A DNA stretch of 64,000 nucleotides from Pseudophaeomoniella oleicola. Its lineage: Eukaryota > Ascomycota > Eurotiomycetes > Phaeomoniellales > Phaeomoniellaceae. Under the pieces are notes generated by a model. It saw only the letters and a program-made list of their open reading frames with translations. It did not search any database and had not been told where the DNA came from. A program made the position numbers and the translations under genes. The stretch lies in contig QWDQ01000032.1 of the NCBI GenBank assembly GCA_003868215.1, forward strand, positions 1 through 64,000. Reading direction: 5' to 3'. Below are positions 33,682 through 45,443 of this stretch, piece by piece. Position 1 is the first letter of the stretch, and the number at the start of each line of letters is the position of its first letter.

Positions 33682-36468
33682 TTACTCCACAATATCAACT
33701 TCACCGTCCCTAAGCTCGATGTTCAAATCGTCCGACATGATCTCTCCATCGCTCATCATTCCAACACCACTGTCATATCTTCTTGCTCTCCTGCCTCTGT
33801 CCTTTCCTTTCCCTCTCAACATTTCCACATTGCTCTGCGTTTCTCCCCACTCGTCCTCTTCGCCGATCGCGTCCACAAATCGTACCACGCTCACCGGCGT
33901 CATGGGAGCAACCGAACTCGCCGGCGAACTGTTTCTCTCGATTTCTTCTTCCTCGAGTTCGCTGTTTGCGCACGAAATCTTCGTCCCTCTGAGATATGAC
34001 TTGGTCGGCTCGTTGATCTTGACGAACGCGGAGCCAATCCGATGTTGCACGGTTTCAGCAAAGCGTTGACCCCGTTCTCTTTCTGTTTGGAGACGAAGTT
34101 CGAGTCTGTCTCTTACACCCTTAAGCTTAGCGATCTCCGATTCAGCGGCGTCGAGGGCGGTGGTGAGATTTGAGATCTTGCTGTTGAGGGAACCGAGGTG
34201 AGCTTGGTATTGTTCGTCCGTTTCGTGGAGACGTTTCTTGAGCTTGAACTCCTCTTCCTCTTTCTCGGCGCGGAGGGTGTTTAGTTGATATTGCACGTCC
34301 ATTGCGTGTTCCGTCGTCGCTCCGAACGAGCACTCGAGTTCTTCCAGCCTGGCCTGTCGCTGACTAGCGATCTCTTCCGCTGCGAGACGGCCCTGTTGCT
34401 CGGCAGAAACTCTCTGCTCTAACTCCGTGGTGGCCTCTCGTAGATTTTGCTGAACCTCTTCAGCGGCAGCTTGGATCTTGAAAGGTTCCTCTGATTCCAT
34501 TTTGGTTATCAATTGTTCAAGGCTGGTGACATCCGCACGGTATTTGTCCAAGGCATGGGCAAGACATTTCAATGATTCATCTTTCTGTTTGTCCTCGCGC
34601 TCGAGTTCTTGCAATCTCATGCGGCCGTCCAAAAGTTCTTCAGCATTCGAATCCAGAGTGTCTTCCAAATCAGCAATCTTCCTGGTAGCCTTGTCGATAC
34701 TGTCAAGTGCATGGTCGAAATTACCCTTTAGGGATCTGTGTTGTTCGTTGAGGCTACGCAATTCTGCCTCTCTGTCTCGGACATGTCTGAGAAGCTTCTT
34801 CATCTTGTTGATCATATCAGGCAATACATTGCGGTTACCATCGAAGCCATATGTTGTCTCACCCGGCATAGCACGCTCCATTTCCAGTCGAGCCGCGCGG
34901 AAGTGCCTCTTGATCTCTGCCACAATATCAGAACCATCTTGACCCGCAAATCCAAGAGTCCGGAGTTCAGTCTCCACCGCGCACAGTGCAAGTTCTGCGT
35001 CCTCGGCTCTGCTTGTCGTTGCTTTGAGGTTACTGGACAGTTGTTGCAGGAAGTTTGGTGGCGGCGATGGTAATGAGCGCGTGAATGAGTTATTTGCCGA
35101 TGTATTTCTAGAAGGAGTGTCGGTGAAATGGAGGCCGGTGCTCTGTAAGCCGCGCTGGAAGTGCGTACGCCATTCTTTGAATAATTCTCGTTTCTCTTGC
35201 TTTGCTGCTTCCAGATCGAGCGCCATGCCCAAGAGCTCTGCATCCCGGTCCAGATCAGGCAAATTTACGGCGGTAGATGCATCGCGTGATTGGAACTGGG
35301 TTTGTGCTTCCTCGTAAATGGAGGGAGAGCCGAACGGTTCCGTCATGGTATCGTCGTCCTCGAAGATGGGAATGGTATCACCGCTTGCGTCGAGGTTGTT
35401 ACTCATAACAAGATCAGTCCCATTGGAATGGTTCGGCGCCCCATCTGTGACCATGACCGAGTTTGGAATGACATCAACATCATCGTCAATGACCTCTTGC
35501 ATACTTTGTCTCAGCACCCTCAGTTCCTCTTCAACTTCTTCGATACTCTGAGCCGTCGAGGCGGGTACCATAACTGTTCCATCCTCAGTGCTCTGCACAG
35601 TCTCCTTATCATGACTTGTGTGACTGTTCTTCTCTAATTCCTCTCTCATGGCTTTCAACATCTCATCTTTTTCTTCAATTTCCTTCTTCAACCATTCCCT
35701 CTCCCTTCTCTCCGCTTCGATAGAATTGACTTCTTCGCTCAATCCATTTCGTCGGATCCGTCGCTTACATCTCTCGTCTAGGACCTGTCGGAGTGGTGTG
35801 AACTGCACCTCACCTGAGAGCTGTGTCATGGTCATGTTGGCATTAGAGAAATCGAAACCTGCGACGAGGCCTGGGTGAGGTGTTCCCATTGCAGGAGCGG
35901 AAAGGCGTCGGTTGTGTGAGCGAGAAGATGGGGTCGAGATATTTGTTCGACGCACGAATGGGGTCAGGCCGGTGGTCTTCGATGGAGTGCTGTTGGCAGC
36001 CGTCATTGAAGGACCCGGATCGGAGAATCGGACTCGTTTCTTGCGACGAGTCCGCGATGGAGTTGCCGGGGCGGTTGTTATCGTAATGGTGTTATCCTTG
36101 TCACCATTATCATCCAATTGTTCCTGAATAGCTCTTGTTGTTTTGTTTCTCGTTGTCGTCTGTGACTGTGCCTTGACCGGGCTAGCAGCAGATATACTAC
36201 TACATCTCCTCTTGCGTCGACGAAGGGCAATCGGGAGATCGAGGTCTGCATCTTCCGTTGACGGCTCTGCCGCAATTGACAACGACAGGGTGGTCTCTGA
36301 ACTCGACTCCATGTTCGACTCTGTTCTCGACAGGAACTCGTTATAGACCGTTAGGATCTCCCGACGTTGTGTGTCCCAGTTCTGATCGCCGGTGGACGAC
36401 GTCACCAATTGGTCCACCAGTATTGACGGCTGCTCTTGATTTTCTTGTTGTTGTTGTCGTTGAAGCAT
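33682..36468 (-). CDS. Large coiled-coil protein of unknown function, 928 aa
   Basis: An intronless frame. The first 230 residues are disordered and basic, with SP/TP sites and RRRKRR-like clusters that could be nuclear localisation signals. A conserved-looking module around residues 215-260 (MTQLSGEVQFTPLRQVLDE then CKRRIRRNGLSEEVN) leads into long heptad helices that continue with breaks to about residue 860, rich in E, L, K and R. The C-terminus is acidic and disordered. The overall plan suggests a cytoskeletal, spindle-pole or chromosome-associated structural protein, but that is inference from architecture only. No motor, kinase or other enzymatic domain is seen. The start is the first ATG; a downstream ATG near residue 53 is possible. 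Confidence 0.75.
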   Translation of the reverse strand: MLQRQQQQENQEQPSILVDQLVTSSTGDQNWDTQRREILTVYNEFLSRTESNMESSSETTLSLSIAAEPSTEDADLDLPIALRRRKRRCSSISAASPVKAQSQTTTRNKTTRAIQEQLDDNGDKDNTITITTAPATPSRTRRKKRVRFSDPGPSMTAANSTPSKTTGLTPFVRRTNISTPSSRSHNRRLSAPAMGTPHPGLVAGFDFSNANMTMTQLSGEVQFTPLRQVLDERCKRRIRRNGLSEEVNSIEAERREREWLKKEIEEKDEMLKAMREELEKNSHTSHDKETVQSTEDGTVMVPASTAQSIEEVEEELRVLRQSMQEVIDDDVDVIPNSVMVTDGAPNHSNGTDLVMSNNLDASGDTIPIFEDDDTMTEPFGSPSIYEEAQTQFQSRDASTAVNLPDLDRDAELLGMALDLEAAKQEKRELFKEWRTHFQRGLQSTGLHFTDTPSRNTSANNSFTRSLPSPPPNFLQQLSSNLKATTSRAEDAELALCAVETELRTLGFAGQDGSDIVAEIKRHFRAARLEMERAMPGETTYGFDGNRNVLPDMINKMKKLLRHVRDREAELRSLNEQHRSLKGNFDHALDSIDKATRKIADLEDTLDSNAEELLDGRMRLQELEREDKQKDESLKCLAHALDKYRADVTSLEQLITKMESEEPFKIQAAAEEVQQNLREATTELEQRVSAEQQGRLAAEEIASQRQARLEELECSFGATTEHAMDVQYQLNTLRAEKEEEEFKLKKRLHETDEQYQAHLGSLNSKISNLTTALDAAESEIAKLKGVRDRLELRLQTERERGQRFAETVQHRIGSAFVKINEPTKSYLRGTKISCANSELEEEEIERNSSPASSVAPMTPVSVVRFVDAIGEEDEWGETQSNVEMLRGKGKDRGRRARRYDSGVGMMSDGEIMSDDLNIELRDGEVDIVE

Positions 36469-36683
36469 TGATAACGAAGTAATTGAATCTTTGTTTACTT
36501 TTCCAATTGCTTCTGCTTGCTGCTTCTGCTGCGTTGTAATTACCTATATGTTAGTTGTTAGTAACCGCCGCTCGGAGTAGAAAAACAAATACAAAATCAC
36601 ATCAACATTCTTTTTTCCTTCTTTTCTCTAAAAAAGCAGAAAAGAAAAAAGGATGATGAAGTAAGAAAAAGAAAAGATGTTTG

Positions 36684-36706
36684 ACAACAACAACAACAAC
36701 AACAAC
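36684..36706. repeat. CAA trinucleotide run
   Basis: About seven CAA units 220 bases upstream of the coiled-coil gene. Confidence 0.85.
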
Positions 36707-37083
36707 CGGTCAGATCAACAAGACCCTCGTTCAAATAATAATCACTATACCTATTGTCCCATTGTTTTCATATCTCCCAATAAAGCCTAGCCTAGCCTAG
36801 CTTTCTTTTACCTGGACCCTTTTCCCTTTGGGGGGGGGGGGAGGAACCCACGTAACGCGCTACTTTTGTCGCGAAACGCGTCGAGTTCGGAATATTGATT
36901 GGATCAGAAACGATTTTGAATCTGTTGTACTTTGTTTATATTAATTATATGAAAATTGGTTTGGTTACGTAGGAGAGATGGGGAGGGGAGATAGGTCCTC
37001 GAGGAGATGGGGGAGCCTGATTTGTAGGGAATAAAGGTCATGGATTTCTTTTTGTATACAGTACAGTGCCTATTAAATGCACT

Positions 37084-37100
37084 GAGAGAGAGAGAGAGAG
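37084..37100. repeat. GA dinucleotide run
   Basis: Short uninterrupted GA microsatellite. Confidence 0.8.
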
Positions 37101-37418
37101 GAGCTAGTATATATTATTGGCAGGAGAGTGTACAGCATAGCTCACCGTTCTGTCATTAGATTTTGATTTTTGTCGTTTCGACATTTTCGAGGGTTTTGCA
37201 TCGAAAAGATCTTAGAAAGGGCTGATAACTTAGTAGAGATCTTTTTGATATTTGATACCTATATGTATGATGCGTCCATTGCTCTGTCATACATTGATTG
37301 TCTCTCCCGTTGAGAGAAGAATTGCAATATCTTCCATCCAGCTTTCATTGCACTTCGTTTAACATAACGGAACGCTACAACGCCCTATCCCATGACCCAC
37401 GAAGTAGCCAGAGCAATC

Positions 37419-38327
37419 CTAATACATTTCAACTTCCATTGCTTGATCCGCTTGCTGCACCTCCGGACACGGATTTGATGTACTGTATGGCTGCGATTGC
37501 GACTGCTGTGGCTGTGATTGGTGATGCCAAGTCGTATAAGCAGGAAGACTGTGGCGCCAATTCTGTTCAGATACTTTCGGATTTTCCCTCGCATTCACAC
37601 CGGGCTTTCCGCTGCCGCCAAAAAAGGAGTCCAGTGTCTTCTGTTCCATTCTCTTTGGCTGGGAGCATGGGGATGTATTGCTTGTCGCATTTGAACCCAG
37701 TGAAGGCGTTCTCCTGTGAGCCCCGCGTAATTGTGCGGGTATATGTTCGTCATGCTGTATGATCGTGAAAGGCAAGAGACTAGCCTGTCTCAATTTGTCA
37801 TCCATGCTCGTATGCGGAGCTTGATCAATCATCATGTTGTCCAGGTCTCGTTGTCGGTCTTCATCGTCCCGCATTATTTCATCATCGTAGTCCAATGTGT
37901 CGTCGTGGCCAGGGAAAGCCGTAGTCAAGGGTGAATGATAACCGGAATCCAAGCTACCGCATACGCCTCCATGAAAGCTCAGACCTTTTCTCTGTGCGTC
38001 AAACAGCAGGTCCATTGTCTTGCGTGTGACCGTCTCATCATCTGGCCTGTTATCCCTAAACCTCTTCCTGGTTCTCGAGTGTAGATATTTCGGATTCTCG
38101 TCTATTGACATTGGTGGTGACTGTTCCATCCCTGCGGCAAAGTAGGCCTCCGGAGGGCTATCGTAGGTATTCCATCCATTGTTTCCACGACTAGGAGTAC
38201 CTGAAGATCGGGAGGCGAGAGATATCTGGTGGACGTGTGGAGGACTGGCTATCGTGGTGGTGGAGGTGGTAGAAGGCGCAGGAGATGAGGATAGTGTAGT
38301 AAGAGAACGTTTACGCTTCATGCCCAT
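37419..38327 (-). CDS. Small disordered protein with a PCNA-interacting (PIP-box) motif
   Basis: About 300 residues in one exon. I start it at the MGMKRKRS methionines (38327, or the second one at 38321) because upstream codons encode a hydrophobic stretch unlike the rest. It begins with a basic KRKRS patch and is almost wholly disordered, with S/T/P and Q/H-rich stretches and an acidic segment (DDTLDYDDEIMRDDEDRQ). Near the C-terminus lies QKTLDSFF (37620-37643), an exact match to the PIP-box consensus Q-x-x-h-x-x-aro-aro used by FEN1, XPG, Pol32 and many others to bind the PCNA clamp; the preceding PKRME adds the basic context often seen. The most likely role is a regulator or adaptor at replication or repair sites. 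I know no named family for the whole protein. A further 5' exon cannot be excluded. Confidence 0.65.
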   Translation of the reverse strand: MGMKRKRSLTTLSSSPAPSTTSTTTIASPPHVHQISLASRSSGTPSRGNNGWNTYDSPPEAYFAAGMEQSPPMSIDENPKYLHSRTRKRFRDNRPDDETVTRKTMDLLFDAQRKGLSFHGGVCGSLDSGYHSPLTTAFPGHDDTLDYDDEIMRDDEDRQRDLDNMMIDQAPHTSMDDKLRQASLLPFTIIQHDEHIPAQLRGAHRRTPSLGSNATSNTSPCSQPKRMEQKTLDSFFGGSGKPGVNARENPKVSEQNWRHSLPAYTTWHHQSQPQQSQSQPYSTSNPCPEVQQADQAMEVEMY

Positions 38328-39594
38328 GATGGATAGATAAAAAAGGCAATAATAATCCAATTGTTTTACTCACTGGCAATGATCTGCAAGAGTATATGAT
38401 AGATGCGATCAAGAGAGCATACCGATTATTCACGATGTTGAAGCATTGAGAGGTTGGACAAGGGAGCTCTGCCATGCGACGATAAGTGAACAACCGCGTA
38501 TCTGTCGCGTATCGGCGGCTGGTTTACGACTTCAGCCTTGGCAAATCCCATCCTCTATCGACCTCACAAAGGAATAGCCAATTGCCTTGTTTCCAGTCGT
38601 TCTCGGCCTACACAATATTATTATCATCGGGCAAATGAATTATAGAGTATAGAGAGGTGCAGTTGGTGACCTGTAGGTTTATGTGCAAAGAGAATGAACC
38701 ACGTCAAATCCGCGATCCATTCGATAAGCTGGACTTTATATGGTAACGGCTGTTCGAAGATACATCTGCTCTCTGCTTCTACCATGAACATCTTGCCGAT
38801 CTAAGATCTGATACCTTCTCTACGACATGCTGCAAGGTCTCGCCAGATAGAAAACTCGTTCATTCTTTTGACCAGAAACCCCCCATTTGATGTGTCCCGG
38901 TTTATGGTTGAGACTCCGGATTTATTAGTGTGCTCTCATTTATCACGCTTATTAGAACAACACTGTACCATGGCACTGCAAAGCATGACTTACTGCTCTT
39001 GACACTATTACTCAAACCTTTCCCTTGGTCTGGTACTCTACTCCAAAGCAACGTCCCATAGCAATGCCCGATCGTCATCCCAGCATCATTTGATAATGAT
39101 CATCTCCTCATTTCCCACTGGTCCATGAACACGTCTTGGCCAACCAACCAACCAGCTATCCAGCCAAGAAGCAATTTCTCTGAAGCCAAAGCACTATACC
39201 TCCTACCCCTTGTACTCCTCCTGCTCCTTCTTGCATCTCCCCCATTGTGTTCAGTTTGGGATCCCCTTAGTTACCGACGACTTGAGAAACGCGATCCCCC
39301 TTTCCCCGCAAATACGATCTGGATGCAAAAGGAGCCAATTCCAGCTCATAGTGTAATCAAACGCGCTAGATTCCTCGCCGCTTTCACTGGAAATCATTCT
39401 GCATCGTGCCATTCGTCCTAGGAAATACTTGGTCTCAGGAAAGGACATATACTTGAAGAGAGTTCCTAGGATGAGGGTATCCCTAGGACGCCGTTTCTAG
39501 GCCCGGTGAGATTAATCGCGTCGTTTCGCCTTCAGAGGATATATGAATACAGAGCTCGCTGTGCCGTTCCCTGCCAATGATTTCAACTGCCATG
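38328..39594. other. Intergenic between two minus-strand genes
   Basis: Promoter of the PIP-box gene and 3' end of the NIF3-like gene. A plus-strand frame at 39125-39421 has a leucine run resembling a signal anchor but no other coding character. Confidence 0.5.
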
Positions 39595-40041
39595 TTAGAA
39601 ATCCTCGAGCTTATAAACCTCATAGGCCGGCTCCTCATAAGGGTGGGCTCTGTTGAGGCCGTCAAATTAGTTCCCAACACAACAAAAGGATCGCATGTCG
39701 TAGTCCAAGGGCCGAATATCAACCGTGAAACTTTACCTCTTCAGAGCCTCAGCCGCTTTTCTAGTGATATCGGCGCCGACGCACAGTATCTCTACCCTGG
39801 CTTCTGGCACCTCTTCTAGAGCACCCACACTTCCGATATGTGGATTTGCCGTATCACCTGGCCGAAATTGACCAGTGCCAATGGTGGTCCAGCAACATTC
39901 ACTATAGTTGCCCGGACCTGGATAACGTCCTGCACCAGCAGCGAAGATTTCTGCTTTGCAAGCATCAAGCGACGTGGAGGGCACAAAGAACACGAGTTTG
40001 TAGCGCTCTTTAGTGGCAGCAGGAGCAGCAGCAGTCGCCAT
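39595..40041 (-). CDS. Standalone NIF3/YqfO-type CutA-like domain protein
   Basis: Exons (minus) 39737-40041 and 39595-39649, intron GTAAAG to CAG, encode 119 residues. The sequence matches the PII/CutA-like insert domain of NIF3/YqfO proteins: YKLVFFVP at the first strand, then AAGAGRYPGPGNYSECCW, GQFRPGD, PHIG, VEILCV and finally AHPYEEPAYEV after the splice junction. In bacteria this domain sits inside the larger Nif3 metal-binding protein; in fungi it is often found alone at this length. It is probably a small cytosolic trimer; ligand and reaction are unknown. The short last exon of 55 bases restores the diagnostic HPYEEPAYE motif and confirms the model. Confidence 0.88.
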
Positions 40042-41693
40042 TAGAAAGACGGTAGGCTTCGAGATCGATCACAGACTGTTCATAAACAATCAGTTGACGT
40101 TAGATGCTTGGACTCAAACAATCCAGATAGACGTCAAGAACTGACGGAGAAGTGAAAAGCCGAGTGGAAAGCTTGTTCTCGATCACAACATGTATATAAT
40201 ACATATTTGAACGAGTTTCAGACTAGAACCGCCAATCTTATGCACAGAACTTGTGACATATAGTAATAGTGATGTCCAAGTCAAAGATCCGTCTAGAATA
40301 GTAGAATGTGCTCGCCTGAAGAATAAAGGATATATTATTACTCGACACTTTGTGCTCTTGATAGAATATAACTTATAGTAATTAATTAATTACAGTGATG
40401 CCCCGGGGGGGTGAGATATGAGTTTGGGGTTTAGAGGAGGCTCATCTTTCATGTCTGAATGCAAGCTTGGCATGAAGTACGATTACTACCATATCATCAG
40501 ATACTAATTACAACATTTTGTGCCCGACATCACGCTCATCTCATGATCGTCCGTCTTCACTATTCTGATCTAATAATTACTGCAAAAGCAATGCCCCCCT
40601 TTTCCTTCTTTCCGCCTCTCTTTTCTCTCTATAATTAACCCCATTCCCCCGCAAACCTTGGCCCTGCTTAGGGTCCTATTTAGTCTGCTTGGCTGGCTTA
40701 CATCCATCACCACCCCCTGCAACGTTAATTGTGATAGGAGGTGATATCTAATAACGGGTAGAAGTTGTATGGTCATGGATGAGTGCATGCATGGATGTGT
40801 GTGCGTGTTTTGACCATTGCGAGTGAAATTAGCGAAATCATCGTCGCTTCAGCGTTCGCTCTGAGAAGGAGGAGCAAGTGCCCAAAACAGATATCTACTT
40901 ACATAAGGATCAATTTACAATATCGTTGCGTCCAAGATGGACAGATTCAATCATACTTGTTGTACTTCTTGGATCAAGCACTAAATACAGTATGTACCTA
41001 CATAAAGTAAAGACTACTTCAACCCCAAGAAATTCCTGATCATCCGCATCCGATCGACGTCCCTTGGAATTGCCGGTAGGATCAACCTTACCTTTATGTA
41101 ATTACCTTGGGTCCTGCACCATATTTGCACGAGAGTTTGGTGTTGTTGTAAACAGTACAAATATTAGGTATTCAATAATTATAACAGGTAAGATATGTAC
41201 TTGGGTCTCGCTCCATTAATGGTAATGGTCTCTCTGGGGTTGGGGTTTTTTTTTTTGGTTTCGAGATTGATGTTGGTTCGGGACTGTGTCAGTTATTACT
41301 TCAGTCTGTATTGCCTTGAACTGTTTTGAGTGTTTGTGATTTCAGATGTGGTGAACCTAACTAGACGAGTTGTCTGAGTGATGATGTGCTGGGGCAGCTA
41401 TGGCTATTTTATATACTGGATATAAAAGGTGACTTGCTCGCTTGTTTTCCTTTTGAAGAGACCGTGTCATGAATAAGAAAAATATAGAGATTACGTTATG
41501 ATACTCACATCCCAGCAGATATATATAACATCGAAATGCAATTCTCATATCAAGGAGAGATCATCATAGAGTATGATAGTTGGTTTGATCAGGATGTATA
41601 GCGGGCTATGCATCCTCAAATCGCGACAAGATCATAATAGAGAATGATATAGCCTTGATTAACCCTTTTTAGTTGGGCTTCGGTGTTCGAGTC

Positions 41694-41707
41694 GTACTAC
41701 GTAGTAC
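41694..41707. repeat. Second copy of the 14-base palindrome
   Basis: Identical to 6323-6336 (GTACTACGTAGTAC). Roughly 35 kb away and also in a gene-poor interval. Confidence 0.85.
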
Positions 41708-43210
41708 ATATTCCTCTTTTCTTTTGTCGTTCCTGGATGAATACGTGTGGGCAAAAAACCATCCCCATCTACGGAAGCTTTTTATTATACTCTGACATTT
41801 AGAAGTGAGGAAATGGCAACATACGAGAAATGTGTGACACACAGATCAAAATCCAACCAATCGGCTGGATGGACATTTTTGATTTATAAGGAAATGTGGA
41901 TGATAATCCGGAGAGTGATGGATGAATGACTGACTAGATGTGTATGGGATTTGTTGAACAAATCTCGAATATCGATCATTCGATGCTTTCGATGTCCTTT
42001 TTGGTGGCGGGCGTAGCGTAGCGTGCGGGATGCAGCGGAGAGAACAGTGGTGAGTGTGGGTTAGCGAAAGGATCTTGGACTGTTTTTACCAATAATGTCA
42101 GTAGCAGAACCGGGGGAAAGGGAGTCAGTAAAGTCAGATAATTAGTAGTAGATGGGTTCGGTATTCTGTCTGATTCTGGCAACTGGTATTCATTCGTTTA
42201 GCCAAAGTCGTTAACGGAAGAGGATAGGGCGAAGGAATTGTCGGATAGCACTTGGGTACGAGGTAGACAGTTGTAGCACTACGTATATAGTACATGTTGA
42301 TCTCTGTAAGCTGACATTGTCTACATAGTAGTTGAGCAGGGGTTCCGCGTAATGTATCAGTTACTATGATGTACATGCAGTGGGTAGTAACTATTGATGT
42401 TGCTGTAATGAGTAGTCGACTCGTCGAGGATGGAAGTTGGGGATGGAGATGTTCGCTCCGGCCATCCTTACATCCGAACTCCAGACAGTCGTAATTATTA
42501 GTGTCATGAATCAGAAACGATGGCGATGAATTGGTTGGGGGACCCTTGTTCCACAGTGGCGTCGCCGACCTTATGGTGACGATTCCAAATGAGCGAATCT
42601 CTGAGAGAAGCAGAGACAAATTGATGACGGCAAATCGGATGTAATATCACATTCAGTGAATGGACCCTCCCATCCAATGAAGTATGCGAGATTGTTACAT
42701 AACCGTAGTAGTAGTACGTAGTACGTACATAGTAGTATATAGGGGGGAGCAAAGAGAGAATAGAAGGGCAATACCTCCGTGATTACTTCCAATTGGTGTG
42801 CACTGTAAGCAACGATCGGCGCGACCATATCAACTTTAGCGGGTAATACATACTACGTAGTAGTAGTTAGCCCCAAGAAGATTTTCCACGAGCCACCAGT
42901 CGATCTGGAGTAAGGATGCCGATATGTCCTATCTCTATGGTGGTCGCCCGCTAAGTTCAGATGCTGCAAGATAGCTGTGGTTATTCAATTAGAACAAATC
43001 CTCTACGCTTTCTATCGCATGCTGAACATTGTCCAGAGTAGCCGGGCAACGAGTCGGAATGTCAGAATGTCAGAATGTATACCTTTCCGGATCCAAAAAC
43101 GTCAGCGATACTGTTCGAGTCAGTCTAAAACCGCCCAGTGGAATCTTAGACTGGGTCTGGTGTGTGCTTGGATGGAGTCCCCCCCTCGTTAGGTGCTTCT
43201 AGTGCGTGAA

Positions 43211-43653
43211 CCCCAGAGGACGAGAGGAGTCTCTTCCCCCTTCCAGCTGCTGCTCTACCTCGGTTTCTGGCTTCAGCAAACCCCGGACTGTAATAATGCA
43301 GTACCTAACGTTAGCTCCCTTGATAGATCGAACGTGGGCCCCCAAAACCAAGGACAGGTTTTCAAAGAGTCATGCCTACTACGTAGTCGGTAGTGATATT
43401 ATGTGACGCGGGTAAGCAAAAGTTTACGCAATCCTTTCCCAATGCGACCAGGGATTCTCAATTGCCGTGAATTTGAGAACCCCGATGAGGGAGCTGTCAA
43501 GAACATTCGTTAAAAGAAGCTCTATCCCACCTGACCTTCTGCTGCCGGGTTGTCTTTCTCTTTGTCCTTCGGTCGTCCGGTAGAAGTACGCATCCTCATT
43601 GGACTGTGCTTGACTGTATTGTTTGAAAGCAGCTTGAAACTCCACTACCCCGC
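43211..43653 (+). promoter_or_regulatory. Possible CreA sites upstream of the acetate transporter
   Basis: Three matches to the CreA consensus SYGGRG on the minus strand: CCCCAG at 43211, CCCCGG at 43281 and CCCCGC at 43648. Carbon repression of acetate transporters by CreA is known in Aspergillus. The consensus is short and chance matches are common. Confidence 0.3.
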
Positions 43654-43797
43654 AAACCCTGTGGTGTTGCCTTCGTCAAAAGGTATAAGGGCAGATCGTT
43701 GGCCTTTCCATCGTCATAGAAATTTCCTCACTCGAAAGACCTTGCTGTCGCATCATTTTCCATCTGTCCAAGGCATTACCCCCTAGAAGCCCCGACA

Positions 43798-44846
43798 ATG
43801 GCGACAAACAACACTACCACTCCAAACGGCAACGGCACGTCCTCGTTGGACGTTGAGAAAGGGCTCACGCAGAACATGTCTCACGAGGAGCGTGAGACCG
43901 CTCGTGCAGCGGCTCAGTTCGGTTATGGTCCTCTCGCCAAGGTTGATACCATCGGTGACAGACTTCCCGCCTTCGGTGGTGAGTTTCAACCTGGTCTGTA
44001 CAAGCCAGTCGTCGACCGAAAGTTCGCCAATCCTGCTCCGCTGGGCCTGAGCGCCTTCGCCCTCACCACCTTCGTCCTCAGCTTGGTCAACGTCGGGACC
44101 CGAAGCATCGGCGAGCCCAACATCGTGGTCGCTATTGCTTATGGTTATGGTGGCCTCATTCAGCTCCTTGCCGGCATGTGGTATGTCTGACAGTACCACG
44201 ACGAGAAAGCTATTCCCGCTAATACGCACAGGGAAATGGCCGTTGGTAACACTTTCGGTGCCACCGCCCTGTCATCGTTTGGCGGTTTCTGGATCTCTTT
44301 CGCCATCATCCTGACGCCTGGTGGTTTTGAAATCCAATCTGCACTCACCGCAAATGGCGAAGCGCCGTTCAATAACTCCTTCGGTCTCTATTTGATGGTC
44401 AGTGTAACTTCTTATAACATGTCGCTGTGGTTTATTGACCGTAACACAGGGCTGGTTCATCTTTACTTTCATCCTGTTGATGTGCACTCTCAGGTCAACC
44501 GTCGCATTCTTCCTTCTGTTTTTCTTCCTCGACCTGGCATTCTTGCTTCTTGGTATCGGCTACCTTCAACCCGATGCTTCAGGTGCACCCAATCCACCCA
44601 TTATCAAGGCTGGTGGTTACTTCGGGCTCTTTGCCGCTTTCATGGCGTGGTATAACGCACTGGCCGGTATTGCGGACACTTCCAACAGGTATGGTCCCTT
44701 ACTACTGGCAGCGGTGCTAGCTGCTGTATCATGTAGAATCTGGCTGACTTAAATCACTTAGTTTTTTCATCATCCCGGTTGCGCACTTCCCGTGGTCTAT
44801 TCAAGGCCAAAACGCACGAAAGGCGAAGACCGAGCACGAGGCATGA
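43798..44846 (+). CDS. GPR1/FUN34/YaaH-family acetate transporter
   Basis: Exons 43798-44180, 44232-44397, 44450-44688 and 44762-44846 give 290 residues, usual for the family. These are plasma-membrane monocarboxylate importers or channels (Ady2, AcpA). Six membrane spans follow a polar N-terminus of about 75 residues. The family signature NPAPLGLSAF is at 78-87. The last exon encodes the final span end and the tail (FPWSIQGQNARKAKTEHEA). Intron donors GTATGT, GTCAGT and GTATGG with matching acceptors keep the frame. The N-terminal tail resembles those that regulate Gpr1/Ady2. Whether it is the main acetate importer or a paralogue such as AlcS cannot be told. Confidence 0.92.
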
Positions 44847-45404
44847 GACGTCCCCATTCGCGAAATACTGGCTTCTTAGCGCTCTTGAAGGTTAATGTAT
44901 ACATAGTTACCAGGGGCGAAAAGGCTTGTGTCATAATATGAAGCCACCGCCAACTTTTCAACGGTTGTCTTGGTGATGGCGGTAAATTGTGGTTTTCAAC
45001 TAATCGACCTTTTAATGCTGTGGCAATGCTTTGCCGCCATATTGATTTTTTTTAATATAATTCTTTCAAAGCATTTTCTCCTTGCTCCAAGATTGATTCG
45101 GTTCGCATCTACTCTGTTACGTGATGGGTACATGTTACCCTTGAAGATGATTTGTCTCCGAACTATGCTGTCCCTTTGATGTATCTCAGCCTCTGTGGGC
45201 CTCGTCGTCAGCGGCACGATGGACTATGATTCGCTAGCGATGTCTCTCCAAGGTGCTATTCGATTGATATCTGATCTCAGCAAACGTACTGTTGGATGTT
45301 GGCATTGGAGCATGCACGTATCGAATCGACGGAAGCGTCATGAGGCTATTTGATGTCGGAGCCAATTTTGCATAAGCGAAGAGAAGAGAAAGAAAAGAGA
45401 TCAG

Positions 45405-45443
<39 letters not shown>

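Larger units (their letters stand above)
36469..37418. other. Intergenic with microsatellites
   Basis: Promoter of the coiled-coil gene followed by the 3' region of the PIP-box gene. It holds a CAA run (36684-36706), a G run near 36830 and a GA run (37084-37100). No frame is supported. Confidence 0.6.
40042..43797. other. Gene-poor interval with TACTACGTAGTA palindromes
   Basis: About 3.75 kb without a supported gene. It carries the 14-base palindrome at 41694-41707, a variant run of GTAGTA/GTACGTAC at about 42705-42728, TACTACGTAGTA at 42851-42862 and a partial copy at 43377. Frames of up to 161 codons on the minus strand (42134-42619) are Tyr/Ile-rich and incoherent. The right 600 bases are the promoter of the acetate transporter. 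Confidence 0.55.

Noticed and set aside
39125-39421. Possible small secreted protein
   Set aside because: The leucine run sits too far from the start and the remainder has no Cys pattern or coding character.
42134-42828. Overlapping minus-strand frames of 82-161 codons
   Set aside because: They are Tyr/Ile/Leu-rich and reflect local composition and palindromic repeats rather than genes.
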